A stretch of DNA of 25,006 bases from Saccoglossus kowalevskii (lineage: Eukaryota; Hemichordata; Enteropneusta; Harrimaniidae): contig NW_003110486.1 of assembly GCF_000003605.2 (NCBI RefSeq), forward strand, positions 25,849 to 50,854, given 5' to 3'. Under the pieces are notes generated by a model. It was given only the letters and a program-made list of their open reading frames with translations, did no database searches and was not told the DNA's origin. The position numbers were made by a program, and so were the translations under genes. Positions 1 to 10,483 of the stretch are shown one piece after another. How positions within the stretch are numbered: the stretch's first letter is position 1; each line of letters begins with the position of its first letter.

Positions 1-973
1 GTATGACATCTCTGTATGGTGTTATATAACCACCCATGTGATATGATATTGTCCCTACGTGATGGTATATTGCCACCATGTGGTATGGCATCACCTTTGT
101 ATGGTGTTATAGAACCTCCCATGTGATATGATATTGTCCCTATGTAATGGTATATTGCCACCATGTGGTATGACATCACCTTTGTATGGTGTTATAGAAC
201 CACCCATGTGATATGATATTGTCCCTATGTAATGGTATATTGCCACCATGTGGTATGACATCTCTGTATGGTGTTAGAGAACCTCCCATGTGATATGATA
301 TTGTCCCTATGTAATGGTATATTGCCACCATGTGGTATGACATCTCTGTATGGTGTTATAGAACCTCCCATGTGATATGATATTGTCCCTACGTGATGGT
401 ATATTGCCACCATGTGGTATGACATCACCTTTGTATGGTGTTATAGAACCTCCCATGTGATATGATATTGTCCCTATGTAATGGTATATTGCCACCATGT
501 GGTATGGCATCACATTTGTATGGTGTTATAGAACCTCCCATGTGATATGATATTGTCCCTATGTAATGGTATATTGCCACCATGTGGTATGGCATCACCT
601 TTGTATGGTGTTATAGAACCACCCATGTGATATGATATTGTCCCTATGTAATGGTATATTGCCACCATGTGGTATGGCATCACCTTTGTATGGTGTTATA
701 GAACCTCCCATGTGATATGATATTGTCCCTATGTAATGGTATATTGCCACCATGTGCTATAGCATCACATTTGTATGGTGTTATAGAACCTCCCATGTAA
801 TATGATATTGTTCCTATGTAATGGTATATTGCCACCATGTGGTATGACATCTCTGTATGGTGTTATAGAACCTCCCATGTGATATGATATTGTCCCTACG
901 TGATGGTATATTGCCACCATGTGGTATGGCATCACCTTTGTATGGTGTTATAGAACCTCCCATGGGATATGAT
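1..973. repeat. Satellite array, 85-bp unit with an 82-bp variant
   Basis: Eleven complete units and a twelfth partial one stand head to tail. They start at 1, 83, 168, 253, 335, 417, 502, 587, 672, 757, 842 and 924. Long units are 85 bp and read CATCACCTTTGTATGG near the start. Short units are 82 bp (starts 1, 253, 335 and 842) and read CATCTCTGTATGG, a 3-bp deletion. Identity between units is very high by eye. The array continues past the left edge and stops abruptly near 973 in AT-rich single-copy-like DNA. Each unit can itself be read as four related parts of about 21 bp. Because neither 85 nor 82 is a multiple of three, the minus-strand reading frames through the array are chance products of the repeat. 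No coding role is supported. Confidence 0.97.
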
Positions 974-2087
974 GTTATAATACTGTGGTGTAAATTTAAA
1001 ATATATAAGATGTGCCACCCTCACAAAAAAAAAGCATTAAAAATAAAATGAAAGTATTTTTGTCACTCAACTTTGGTGTTTCAAATTAAAGAATCCTGGC
1101 CACACTCACATGTGTGAGGGCGCTGTCATAATTTTTTTTTAATCAGATTGATGATCATAACTGCTTGTACAAGAAATTTCAAAGCACGCATTAGGAATCA
1201 GAGTTAAAATTAAGTAATCTTAATTTAAGATTCAAACAATCCAAATTCGCACAAGTCACAATTTCAAACTAGTGCTGTTCGTGTTCAGTTTTTATCAACT
1301 TTTTCATGAAACCGATGTTCTCTCAAGAGCATTATCAAATAGGAGCCCTTATAATAATTTTAGATAAACAATAGAGCTATAATTATCATAAAAATACAAT
1401 AGAGATAATTAAAATATACTGTTATTCAAATTAGCCGTAATACTTGCTCTTGATTGCACACAATGGCAACAAATTTTAATCTTCATATATTTAAGATTTT
1501 GCTCTTTTTTCAGACCAGAAATCAAATTGATCAATCAATTGATACTGATTGACTAATATTGATTGATTGAATTTATTTACAGAGATTCATTTCAAACCGA
1601 TAAAATATGATAAACAAAAATTACTTCATCGCTTTCAATGTCGTTTATCACTTTCATCATGTCAAAAATCAAAATTGCTCAGGGTCGAGGTCGAGGTCAT
1701 TTAGCAACACAAAATTACAATTATAATTTCTCTAAATAGCCTTTTATTTAACATACATTGTAGAAGAATTAACTGAACGAAATTCACCTTTCCAAAATTG
1801 AACACTTTTTTATATCAAATCCTATAGCTAGTCTGACAATTAACACTGTTTCCTGTTCAATACTGACAAACTTGTTAATTATTTGCTAGTTTTTAATTTT
1901 GCGATTTTCGCCGATGCGTAAAATCCAATAAATTAAATTAACAATAGCATTCTTGTTTTCCTGCCAATCCATGAATTTAAAATCCAGTAAAATTGCTCAA
2001 ATCATCAAAATAATTAAAATAAACAATTTTACAGTATAAAATTCACACAATGTTAGATGAAACAATAACCAACTATTTCTCATAGTG
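974..2087. other. AT-rich intergenic spacer
   Basis: No open frame of note, RNA gene or clear repeat copy is seen. There are simple A and T runs and a cluster of TTGAT/ATCAA words near 1522-1572. A short GTCGAG duplication lies near 1682. The stretch around 1895-2000 has the ATTTTCGCC/AAAATCC wording of the MITE-like family that begins at 2088 and may be a very decayed copy. Confidence 0.6.
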
Positions 2088-2295
2088 TACTGTAGAATAC
2101 TTTATTTTTGCTTGGAATTTATTTTAGCTATTTTTTCTAAAGGGATGCTTCAGTGAAAATAAAATCCAGCGAATATACTTTTTTTCCTATATTTTACATT
2201 CAACTCATCAAAAATCAGTGAAAATAAATTCCATACAAAACGCCCAAAAAGTTTTTTCAGCAAAAATTAATTCCAACTAAAATAAAGTATTTTTC
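2088..2295 (+). mobile_element. MITE-like element, family 1, copy A
   Basis: The element begins TACTGTAGAATACTTTATTT and ends with an inverted counterpart around AAATAAAGTATTTTTC, giving imperfect inverted ends of about 45 bp. The inside contains TCAGTGAAAATAAAATCCAG and CATTCAACTCATCAAAAAT. The same words in the same order occur in copy B at 20513-20680 and, reversed, in copy C at 21077-21270. No reading frame exists inside, so it would be a non-autonomous DNA transposon derivative. The superfamily cannot be assigned with confidence, and the right end here is decayed so its exact limit is uncertain. Confidence 0.75.
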
Positions 2296-2750
2296 AAATC
2301 ATACGCATATTAAGTAATGAAAGTACATTTTCTGTCTGGATATTTACTATCATGCTATTGGTCTGAAATCAGTGGGTTGAATGAGGTGCATGAAGCTCTA
2401 TGGAAAAGGTGAATACCAGCAAATGATACTCAAAACGTAAAATTGACCAGTGGTCGCTGTGTCGTGTTTGATATGGGACCATAGCAATATAATACATTGT
2501 TTGTTTACATGAATTCAAACATGTGCAGCACAGAGATCACTGCCCTTTAACGGCAATATGCACGGTTACAATAGCAGTCTAATAGGTCCAACACAACATG
2601 TGGACATATGGCATTGTTTATTTATGTACACATGACTTAACCTGTACAGAGAGCTTACCACCATCACTGCTGGCTACGATTCGCATATTTTTTTAATAAT
2701 AATAATTAATTTGGATGGCTTCAAGTTATGTCACACAATTAGTGCTCATT

Positions 2751-2810
2751 ATTAAATGAATCATAATTTTATTAAATGAATCATAATTTTATTAAATGAA
2801 TCATAATTTA
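2751..2810. repeat. 20-bp tandem repeat, 3 copies
   Basis: ATTAAATGAATCATAATTTT is repeated three times in direct succession. The last copy differs only in its final base. Confidence 0.97.
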
Positions 2811-2941
2811 GTTAGAAAACATTAAATCGTCATATCATATTTGTTTTATGAGAAGCATATGAATTGGTAATAAAATAGTTACATGGCATTTTAGTGAATT
2901 TGACTCAATGTATGAATTTTCAGAATCCTAAGGTAAAAGTC

Positions 2942-3200
2942 AACTCATAAATGCAAATATCCAGAATTTATTCATTTTGCAATACAATGTACTCCTTGGC
3001 AATAGAAAGATGGTATTGACTTCAATAATGGTTGTAGCGGATAATGACCATTTTGTTCCCATGGGAGAGATATTATGCCAAAATTGCAGGCTGGTAACAT
3101 AGACTAAAAAAATCTATTGTGAATGATTGGGTAATTTTTGTTGTCCTGAATTATTTCAAAAATGGGTTTTAAAAGTGACAATGTATGCTGTAACAAAATA
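2942..3200 (+). repeat. Dispersed repeat family 2, diverged copy
   Basis: This stretch shares ordered blocks with the element at 18584-18942: ACTCATAAATGCAAAT, then TTCATTTTGCAATA with TGTACT, then ATATTATGCCA, then AAATTG-AGGCT-GT-A-ATAG, then GAATTATT-CAAA. Spacing is similar, so the two are homologous and not chance matches. The right inverted end present in the other copy is not recognisable here, so this copy is truncated or decayed. It has no coding content. Confidence 0.7.
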
Positions 3201-3837
3201 ACACAGAAAAGAATGACATATAGGAAACATTTTTTAAATATGTTATATGAAATTCATTCATGTCTTAATGAAATTCACTGAAATCAGTAAAGTTTGAAAA
3301 TTTTAAATATTTTCAAGATGATGTTTTTACGGAATTTGATGCAAATATACCCCGAAAGACTTTTAGACCCATGTGTTAAACGGTTTCACTTTACAACTGA
3401 GGTCTCTCTGTCTTGTAATTTTATGCTTGGCTTACCATCACAATGTATACTAATTTACTTTGAATCCCATTTATTCATGTGCTGTAGAATTCACAACATG
3501 TGGCACACAGAGGTATTATTTACAGTAATATACCATTTTCCTCTGCATACATTTTTTATTTTAAACATTTAATTAACCTAATATTATAACTAGATATTAC
3601 CAATAAAGGCTTTCAAACATTTCAAGGAATTCTCAGTATCTTATTTTCTCTATTAGAACTACATCTCTAATAAAGTGTAGGTAAACCAAGAATGCATTTA
3701 TTGTATGAATGATTGCCACGTTGGTTATACATAAACACAGACACTAAAGAAAATATGTTGTTTTAAATATACTTCATGTTGGTGGGAATCTGCAGTGTTC
3801 ACATGATATTTTAATTAACAGGTATACTAAATGGAAT
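3201..3837. other. AT-rich intergenic spacer
   Basis: One short plus-strand frame (3294-3572) has no recognisable domain, no ATG-context support and ordinary AT-rich composition. I see no other structure. Confidence 0.55.
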
Positions 3838-4000
3838 AATAATATTTTCATTTTTTTTCCTGCAATTAAGTTTATTCTAATTTATTGGTACTCTCTTAGC
3901 ATTTTACACTAAATGCAAATAATGTTTTCATTTTCTTTCCTGCAAATTAACTTTATTCTTAATTTTGTGTCAACTTGTTTAGTGTTTTACACTTAATGAA
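3838..4000. repeat. Tandem duplication of about 80 bp, 2 copies
   Basis: Copy 1 (3838-3917) and copy 2 (3918-4000) share AATAAT-TTTTCATTTT, TTTCCTGCAA, TTTATTCT and TTTTACACT-AATG in order. A third copy starts at 4001 with AATAATATTTGTG and then diverges. The copies are moderately diverged, so this is an old local duplication. Confidence 0.85.
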
Positions 4001-4749
4001 AATAATATTTGTGATTTATCTCCTGTATATCAAGTATGATAATAATTAGCCACATTACTAACGAAGTTATGTGTGTGTATTGTGTTTTGTTCAGATGCAA
4101 ATATCTTCTTTCTGTTAACATTTTGTTTTGCAATGCCTTAACCAGAGTCGTAATATTTCGTACAAATTCATACACGAGACACTGATAATGACATAATGAA
4201 TAATTTGTTTGTTTTAGCTGCCATAAACATGGCAACAAAGAATTTGATAATTTGATTTTTAGTGTTTTAATCTCCACCACCCCCCAACTGGGAGTCTCAA
4301 TCATGATGGCAGTGCACCTTTCAAATTTTAAAAACAGTGAGCCCCAATTGTAAAATTACTAGAGCAATTAAATAAAATAGTTTTTTTTTTTTTTTTCATA
4401 CATGCATTTTTATTTAGGTTTGTATATAGGTTGCAACAGGTATTTGTGAAAAGTGCACGTTTTTGTGAAAAATGTTTTTAAGTGTTTACAAATGTGATAT
4501 CAGCTGATTATCAAACAGGCAGTGAATCAACACAGATCTGCCACAGTGTATGCATACTTCCCCTTTACCTATGTAACATAAATTAAATTAAAGGTTGTAC
4601 TCTAAGAAATCGCACTGACCTACAAGTGACAATAGGTTATTTTGAATAAAAATAAAACAGTCTACAATAGAACTCAACTGAATAGACGTATTTTAAAGAA
4701 TTCCGCAGTACGGTAATAATAATAACATACGTTTTAAAATTTGAACTAA

Positions 4750-5720
4750 ATTAACGGCCACGCCCACCCCCATGTACTTACAAACATTTTTTTTCTCATT
4801 TATTGTAGGACAATTCTACACGCTTACAGTAAAATACGGTCCGGTGAAAACAAGCGTGAAAAGCATTTCGACCTCGCATATCAACAACAGAACCACCACA
4901 GAGCAAGCTACGGTATCTCTGGGATGTTTCTAAATATAGAACCGATGTTACGACACGCAGATCGCAGCTGATAAACGCCATACTTTGGACGATACCGGAA
5001 AGTTTCGCGTAATAAGTTCGGGGGGAAAGCCATCTAAACGAGCTTGAGTGTAACCGACCCGAGTTATTGTATCGCGTCACTCCCATTTCCTTTTATTTTT
5101 ACTCCAACAGGTCGATTTGGCCCGCCATGATTGACACTTTTCGCCTACATAGGTACTGTTGGCATCGGAATCGAAACCATATACTGGTAAATTACGCACG
5201 GAAGTAGCGTGGGCAATTGCTGCATGACTGTCATTCGTATCTTTCGCGACAGAAGGGTACATGTCAAGAGTAAAAGTGAGACTCGGGGAAAGGTACCTTA
5301 CCTTCGCAATCGGGGAACCAGTGAGAAAGACGCTGTCACAGGGTCGCAATTATGCAAATTGTGTTAATGTGCTCTAAGATAGGGGCCCTCTGATTCGATA
5401 GTTATGTCGCATAGATTTGTAAACAGTAGTTAATATGTTGGTTTTTTGCAATTTTTATCATCATCTATGATGAAATATTAACAGGAATACTTAATACAAG
5501 ACTAGGTTTTATTTTTGCGCTGCGTGTTGCGTTTGTAACATCCGTGACGGAGTTCAACCGCTTTGAATTGGTTGACGAATGAGAGACCTCGTAACTCTCG
5601 CCACTCAATCCAGTACTTTCATTCATTTATCGTCACGTGATTTAAGCGGCGATTGTACGCGACCCAGTGACCCTTGCGTATGAGAATAGGTTCATATCGA
5701 GCACAATTTTGCAAGTCAGC
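4750..5720. promoter_or_regulatory. CpG-rich island, possible promoter or 5' exon region
   Basis: CpG dinucleotides become much denser here than in the surrounding AT-rich DNA. The island contains a perfect GTCACGTGAT E-box at 5632-5641, the form bound by USF/MITF/TFE-type factors in animals. It also contains two sequences that look like strong plus-strand splice acceptors: a pyrimidine run ending TTATTGTAG at about 4808, and another ending ACTCCAACAG at 5110. A minus-strand donor-like GCGAAG/GTAAGG lies near 5306. Reading frames after the acceptors stop after about 55 and 31 codons and match nothing I recognise. It may be an unmethylated regulatory region or a decayed exon cluster. No gene is claimed. 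Confidence 0.3.
5632..5641. promoter_or_regulatory. E-box GTCACGTGAT
   Basis: Exact match to the extended CACGTG palindrome recognised by bHLH-zip factors of the USF/MITF/TFEB type. It sits in the CpG-rich island. A 10-base motif alone is weak evidence of function. Confidence 0.3.
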
Positions 5721-6300
5721 GAAATTTTGCTAGCCACTTCAGATAAGGAAATCTTGTCGTAAATGGCGAGCAAAAATGTCTCCTTGAAACAGATACAGGC
5801 GCACATTTTGAAATGAATCAGCTACTATTTGTTTATATTTAAAAGTCAGTGAATCCTTTAAAAAACATTGTGTTGTATATGTACTGTTATTTTGAAAAAT
5901 AAAAAAGGGCGTGTACGATTCTCCCTCAATTTTAAATGAGGGAAAATTTTGCCCACAAGGACAAGAATTCCTCAAAAATGACAAAAAATAATCTAATATG
6001 GTGAGTACAATTTTGCTCGACACATTATCCAATCTCCTTGTACGAAGATAACACCCTCCCTCTTTTACACTCTAAAAATGACCAAAAATAATGTTAGTGT
6101 AATAAGTTTGGACTTCGGTATGTACGTTTTTTATTTTCCTTATAGGGTGAATTGTTAGGCAAATATCTTGAACCTAACTGTCATTGGTAAAGACTAGGCT
6201 CTGGTAAGGACGATTAGCCGAAAAATATGACCCGAATATCTACACTTGAAATTGAATCTTGAGTGACACTTTGTTAAGTGTGTCATAGAAATGTGTCATA
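5721..6300. other. Intergenic spacer without clear features
   Basis: AT-rich sequence with a few imperfect short palindromes (for example CCCTCA...TGAGGG near 5923). The word TGACAAAAAATAATNTAAT near 5980 recurs in similar form near 6080. The minus-strand frame at 5739-6032 has no recognisable feature. Confidence 0.45.
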
Positions 6301-6680
6301 GACACGCGCGGATTTAGGAGGAGGCGCCCCCCTTCAGCCGGCAAAAAAAATAACAAATCAATTGACAAACCCAGCCCACGTCAACAGGAGCCCTTTTTTA
6401 CTTCCCCGTGTGCGTTCCAAATATAGCGGGGAAGCGGGGTGTTTTTCACCTTCCAGAGCGAGCCCGCGCGCCGGAGGCAAATTGGCACCCTTTAAAAAGC
6501 TAATGTCTGCAATAGGCCCCTAAAAATAAACTCACAGGGTTGCTGCGCCCGGTGTAGGCCCTCTCTCGCAATTATCATTCTCATACACCGCCCCAGGCTC
6601 CGAATTGGCGGACCCATAGCCCCGACTAGGCCGCAAACGTCCGCCACTTTCCCACTGGTACTTACCCGCCACTTCCAACA
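6300..6680. other. GC-rich block, possibly repeat-derived
   Basis: A sharp rise in G+C with words such as GGATTTAGGAGGAGGCGCC and CCCGCGCGCCGGAGG, the style of GC-rich dispersed repeats common in marine invertebrate genomes. No second copy is present in this window, so the repeat assignment is an inference. No reading frame or RNA gene is recognisable. Confidence 0.3.
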
Positions 6681-6836
6681 CGAGCATATGGAGAAGGCTT
6701 ATTGTAATCTAAGAAACGAAACAAAACAGGATAACACACATAATAAAAATTGAACTGTATTCAGTGAATGTGGGTTTTATATGCTCAATATTTACAAAAT
6801 ATATGCTGAAAATAATAATATTTAATACGTATATGG

Positions 6837-6886
6837 CTTGTTTCGCTAATTACAGATAATCACAAATCTGTAATTAGCGAAACAAG
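6837..6886. repeat. Perfect 21-bp inverted repeat (hairpin)
   Basis: The arm at 6837-6857 (CTTGTTTCGCTAATTACAGA plus one base) is exactly complementary to the arm at 6866-6886, with an 8-base loop AATCACAA. Pairing ends at the next base on both sides. Either strand would fold into a 21-bp stem. No second copy of either arm is seen in the window. Confidence 0.95.
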
Positions 6887-9020
6887 GTTCTTACACGTAC
6901 AAAATTGACAACTGTCGGTGGAAACTTGATAGAGGGACTGTGGTGTAAGGTTTTAATATAGAGTGACACCCCCCCCCCCCGGGAGCGTCCCTTACCGAAT
7001 TACTGGATCCGCCAGCCACAGAAGAGATATCGCAACCCGTTATTGAGTTCCGAGTCGGTTGGCCGATTACATAAATACAAAAATGTATTTGCGTTTTGTT
7101 TGTTTTTTCGTATTTTCCCTTTTCAATTAACGAGTGTGGCATTATAAATGCAAAGTAGACTGACGGGGCTTCTTTATTTGAGAACCATGATGTTGTTATT
7201 CAAAGTTTTAATTTCCGGCATTCTTTTTCGGGACTGTCACACTTATAGGTAGAAACCAGACTTACACTGAACTTTGAATTTGAATAAGAACTTTCATGAC
7301 CGACCATTATATTTGCGGTGAAATTTTAGGAGTTATGGTAGATTATATCCCCAAGTAATCGGCGCCCATCCGATCGAGACGATAACTATATGGACACTCA
7401 ATACTAATGTATTACCATGTTAGGAATGTATTAATCAGACAACCACTGTAAAATTCCCAATGGCATGTAAGCCTATGCGACTTAAATAATCACTGCATGC
7501 AGTTGTTACTGGCATTCCTGCACAACTTGAATTATTACTTTTTCCCCAATCGGGGTCGCGGACGAATAATTTCATTTCCGTTGATGCTTGTCCATCTGTC
7601 CGTTCGTTCGTTCGTTTGTCCGTCGCGCCTGTTTCTCGGGTCGGCCATGGTGTATCTTAACAATATATTTGAATATCAGAATAATGATTCGGCTCTACAA
7701 CGTGTTAAAATTGTTGAGGTCGCACACATTTCGCATAAGGTAGTTTTCTTTACTTTGTGTGCTATAACCAAGTTACGGCATATAACAACTAACATTATAA
7801 ATCGCCAATTGATCTATTCAGCCACTGTGCTTGCGTACAACTAGCCTGACGAGGTCGCGTGCGATGCGCCCTCCGCGGTGCGCCAAACCAACACAGTGAA
7901 GTCTGATGCCGTTCGGTCGGCGAGGGCCTACTCACGCCTACATGTCAGGCGAGCGTACAACATGGTGTAAATCATAATAGGTTTTACAGATAACCCACAA
8001 TTCAGTGCGTGCATTATACTCATCATACGTCTACAATGCTCAGTGCCATTGATATACATAGTAAAATATCGAACTTAAATTCAACCAAAAAATATTAAAA
8101 GAACTTCCATGCTTTTTCCATAACAGTACTTTTTGACAACATGGAAGTATTCTGTCCATGAATAATTCACTTCGCCCGCTGAAAATGCAAAAATAAGCAT
8201 GGTTCATGCGGAATGCTGAACTTTCTGAAAGAACATGTGGCATCCATCATGTCACAATTCATGAGTATTGGTCAATTAATAAACTGAATGTCCAGCAATA
8301 TACTACAATTTAATCCTAGAAAAAATTATTATGTTTCTTGGCAAGCTTCAGCGATTAAATAAATTAAATTATAAATTGATTGAATTTGATAACAATATAA
8401 TTTGCTGGAGTTCAAATGTTCGTAACCTTGGCGTTGATGAGTAAGGCAAATCATGATAGCTAGTTTTGCACTGTCATTTTATGCGTAGGATAAGTCTTAG
8501 GTTCAGTTACCGGCATAATACTGTCGTATTTTTCTGTGTTGTGTCAATATCATAACGTATTATAGTGTTTGGTTCTAGCACTGTGTGCCGTAATAGCGAA
8601 CGTGGACGTTGCCACGTATGTGCGACATTTATGTTGATAAACTTTGATTTTCCCCCAATCCAACGCTCTTCTAATGAAATCACGAGCACGAGTTTTGACC
8701 TGGGAGCGACGTTCACTAATTTACGCCGGCGACTAATTCGATATCTTACAATAACAAAAACATTATCTAATTAAAGCTTAGTAACGTCCCAGTTTGTAGT
8801 CGTTGGTCGGCGCAACAGTCAAAATCGCCACCTTTCCATGACCCGTGCAAGCATGGTGAGACGACTACAGGCCTTTAAGCCAGGCACAGTCCCTCTATAA
8901 CTAGCATTGCGAGAATTCCTATCGAGCTGTAATTGCGTTTTGGTGAAAATGCAATTCTTGAAAGAGTAGAGAAAATACTGTATTCTCGTTTGATCTTATT
9001 TTAGATGGTCTATGGTTTGA
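6887..9020. other. Intergenic spacer with CpG-rich patches
   Basis: Contains a run of 12 C at 6969-6980, a short GTTC tetranucleotide run at about 7599-7620, and CpG-rich patches near 7540-7960 and 8500-8900. The 115-codon plus-strand frame at 7497-7844 starts in a TTG/ATG-poor context, passes through the GTTC run and has no recognisable domain. I see no supported gene. Confidence 0.5.
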
Positions 9021-9117
9021 TGTGTCAAGTTATTCTTTTTGCTGGTAAATAAATAAATAATAAAAAAAATGTATCAAGTTATTCGTTTTGCTAGTGAATA
9101 CATAATAAAAAAGAATG
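9021..9117. repeat. 49-bp tandem duplication
   Basis: TGTGTCAAGTTATTCTTTTT at 9021 recurs as TGTATCAAGTTATTCGTTTT at 9070. Each copy continues through TGCT-GT-AATA and an A-rich tail. There are two copies, diverged at several positions. Confidence 0.85.
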
Positions 9118-10334
9118 TTTTCATCTATATTCATTTTCGTAAACTAAGAACTAATTTTACAGGGAAAAATGTTGTCAGCCCCGTGTATCTGTTATGTTGA
9201 CTTGACCACCTAATAATTAACCTACCGTAAACAGCGCCATCGTCGGCAAAAATAGTGAAAACTTATTTAGGAAGAGGCAGATACTGCAATCAGTGGCTAT
9301 AAACTTATTTTAATTTTATTTTGTATTACTTTTGTTATAGATGCCTTTTTATTTTATTTTATTATTTTACTTTGATTTTGGGATTTTTTTAAATTCCATC
9401 CTAAATACTAGATAAAAATAAAATAAATATACAAAAAAAAGCCAGATTGATCAGTAGTATGCAGGGTTATCGAGGACATTTCTTGTATACAGATTTCCTG
9501 TCGTTTTTTTTTTTCACATAAACTTCATCGAAAGAATGTAAACACTAAATATCTATAGGAGAAACTATCTGCACAATGTCGATTCTGTACTACTTCCGTT
9601 ACGAGTAGTTATTCGGCGGGGATTTGGCTTTTTGAAACGTTTAATCAAGGTAGCTTTTCATGATATAATAGAAATACTGGTGTTTCGTCTTCCTGAAAGA
9701 TTGAACATATCACATACGTACATTTTAATAACCATTGTTTTGTATTTATTCGCACAATAAAAAACAATTATGATAGATCAGAATTTTACATTAAAATGTC
9801 AAGGCATTCAATTCAAGTTGGGTATGTTTACATTACACATCAATATTTCAGTATTGGTAAATATAAACAAATATTTTACATTTCCAACTTTTAATTCATA
9901 GAACAGGTCGAAAAGAAAACATATTATTTTAACATCGGTACACATGTAACATTTTTACACCAGTCACGATAAATTGAATTGTTCGTCCTATATTTGGCTC
10001 TAACACTCTCACGTAATTTTTAAATTCATTCCAAAAATACTCAACAAAGTCACCGCTGAAACATTCGCCTTTAAAAAAAAAATCAGCGACCGAAACGTCA
10101 GTTTACCTCACAAATATTCTCCACCAAAAGCCTGCCACTTTTTAGCGATTATTGTCAGCTTTTACATAAACAGAACTAGAAAGAAAATAGCATTCGATCA
10201 TTTGAATGAGAGCTTTTATCGCATGTTTCTAAATTGTCGTGAAAGGTTTTACAGTGCGTTGTACTTTCGCTGGTTCCCGGCATCCCTTGCGAGTGGTACG
10301 CCATGACACGTTGTACTGTGCGAATGTTATTCCA
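9118..10334. other. AT-rich intergenic spacer
   Basis: Poly-A and poly-T rich sequence with no recognisable gene, repeat copy or RNA. Confidence 0.5.
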
Positions 10335-10348
10335 CCACTAGAGGGCGC
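10335..10348 (+). promoter_or_regulatory. CTCF-like motif
   Basis: CCACTAGAGGGCGC fits every position of the bilaterian CTCF core consensus CCRSYAGRKGGCRS that I can check except the third-position variation, where A is allowed. The same string also occurs inside some short dispersed elements in animals, so it could be part of an unrecognised repeat. A second, weaker match lies 121 bp downstream on the other strand. Confidence 0.35.
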
Positions 10349-10469
10349 GACACACTTCACACATTGGATGGATAATTCACTTATCGTGGTTTCAGCGTTG
10401 AATTACATACAAGCACGTGATACAAGTAAACTCATACTTCTTTCAACCAAAATAGCTTCACATGATCCA

Positions 10470-10483
10470 GCGCCCTCAAGAGG
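10470..10483 (-). promoter_or_regulatory. Weaker CTCF-like motif, opposite orientation
   Basis: On the minus strand this reads CCTCTTGAGGGCGC. It keeps the GRKGGCRS half of the CTCF core but differs at two positions of the CC-S-YAG half. It points towards the motif at 10335-10348. Confidence 0.22.

Noticed and set aside
225-513. Two minus-strand frames of 67 and 68 codons rich in YHM/GGSI
   Set aside because: They are translations of the 85/82-bp satellite. Unit length is not a multiple of three and the frames break with each variant.
1-973. CRISPR-like array
   Set aside because: The repeats are directly adjacent with no unique spacers, and the sequence is eukaryotic.
4796-5349. Two adjacent minus-strand frames of 96 and 90 codons
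   Set aside because: Open because of high GC. One can only start at TTG, and neither resembles a known protein.
7497-7844. 115-codon plus-strand frame
   Set aside because: Passes through a GTTC tetranucleotide run, shows no domain, and lacks any splice or promoter support.
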